Shown in pieces: positions 5,235 through 5,279 of a DNA stretch of 5,279 nt. The notes under the pieces were generated by a model. It saw only the letters and a program-made list of their open reading frames with translations. It made no database searches and was not told the DNA's origin. Position 1 is the first letter of the stretch; each line of letters begins with the position of its first letter. The DNA is from Candidatus Zixiibacteriota bacterium (GTDB taxonomy: Bacteria > Zixibacteria > MSB-5A5 > GN15 > PGXB01), in the NCBI GenBank assembly GCA_030642025.1, contig DAOWOO010000126.1, positions 1-5,279 of the forward strand, in the 5' to 3' direction. The position numbers and the translations under genes are program-made.

Positions 5235-5279
5235 ATGGCTACTGAAGAAAATAATAAATCCTCTTCCGATAATGGCAAA
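5235..5279 (+). CDS. Start of an unidentified gene, 3'-truncated by the window
   Basis: Fifteen codons are visible, MATEENNKSSSDNGK, a polar and probably disordered N-terminus. The purine-rich AGAAGAG (5222-5228) ends six bases before the ATG, and a good promoter lies about 60 bases upstream, so the start is well supported. The same frame is open upstream to GTG 5190, which would add 15 residues (VDKNLKLNLTLEEFN), but that codon would sit within a few bases of the predicted transcription start and lacks a clear ribosome binding site. The visible part is too short to assign a family. Confidence 0.6.
   Translation, partial: MATEENNKSSSDNGK

Overview
The window looks like chromosomal DNA from an uncultured bacterium of the wider FCB (Fibrobacterota-Chlorobiota-Bacteroidota) neighbourhood. 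This is inferred from the large DUF2723 membrane protein, whose closest recognisable style is FCB. A strong AGGAGG ribosome binding site argues against a typical Bacteroidota genome, and a Zixibacteria-like lineage is one guess. Genes are of moderate GC; the last ~310 bases are clearly AT-richer. There is no sign of a mobile element, CRISPR array, tRNA or rRNA.

Layout: (1) Bases 1-1707 (+) hold the C-terminal 568 codons of a long tetratricopeptide-repeat (TPR) protein whose start lies outside the window. (2) Bases 1710-1961 (-) encode an 83-residue protein with two membrane helices and a coiled-coil tail. It converges on the TPR gene, and both stop codons sit inside one near-symmetric hairpin (1684-1733) that looks like a shared bidirectional terminator. 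(3) Bases 1962-2117 form a divergent promoter region with a structured leader in front of the next gene. (4) Bases 2118-4844 (+) encode a complete 908-residue DUF2723 protein: a multi-spanning GT-C-type glycosyltransferase core related to eukaryotic TMEM260, followed by a soluble TPR-like tail. (5) Bases 4845-5234 hold no large gene but are densely organised: a GC-rich inverted repeat at the gene end, a minus-strand promoter pointing at a very small coding-like stretch, a helical-turn direct repeat, and two plus-strand promoters, one overlapped by a palindrome. (6) Base 5235 starts a new plus-strand gene, of which only 15 codons are visible.

The clearest biological content is the DUF2723 protein, probably an envelope protein or lipid glycosyltransferase using a polyprenyl-phosphate sugar. 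The neighbouring TPR protein and small membrane protein could also act at the envelope, but nothing in the sequence ties the three into one pathway: the small gene is transcribed in the opposite direction and a terminator separates the TPR gene from the rest. I do not see a convincing new multi-gene system here. The items most worth a second look are the regulatory structures and the unnamed small genes.
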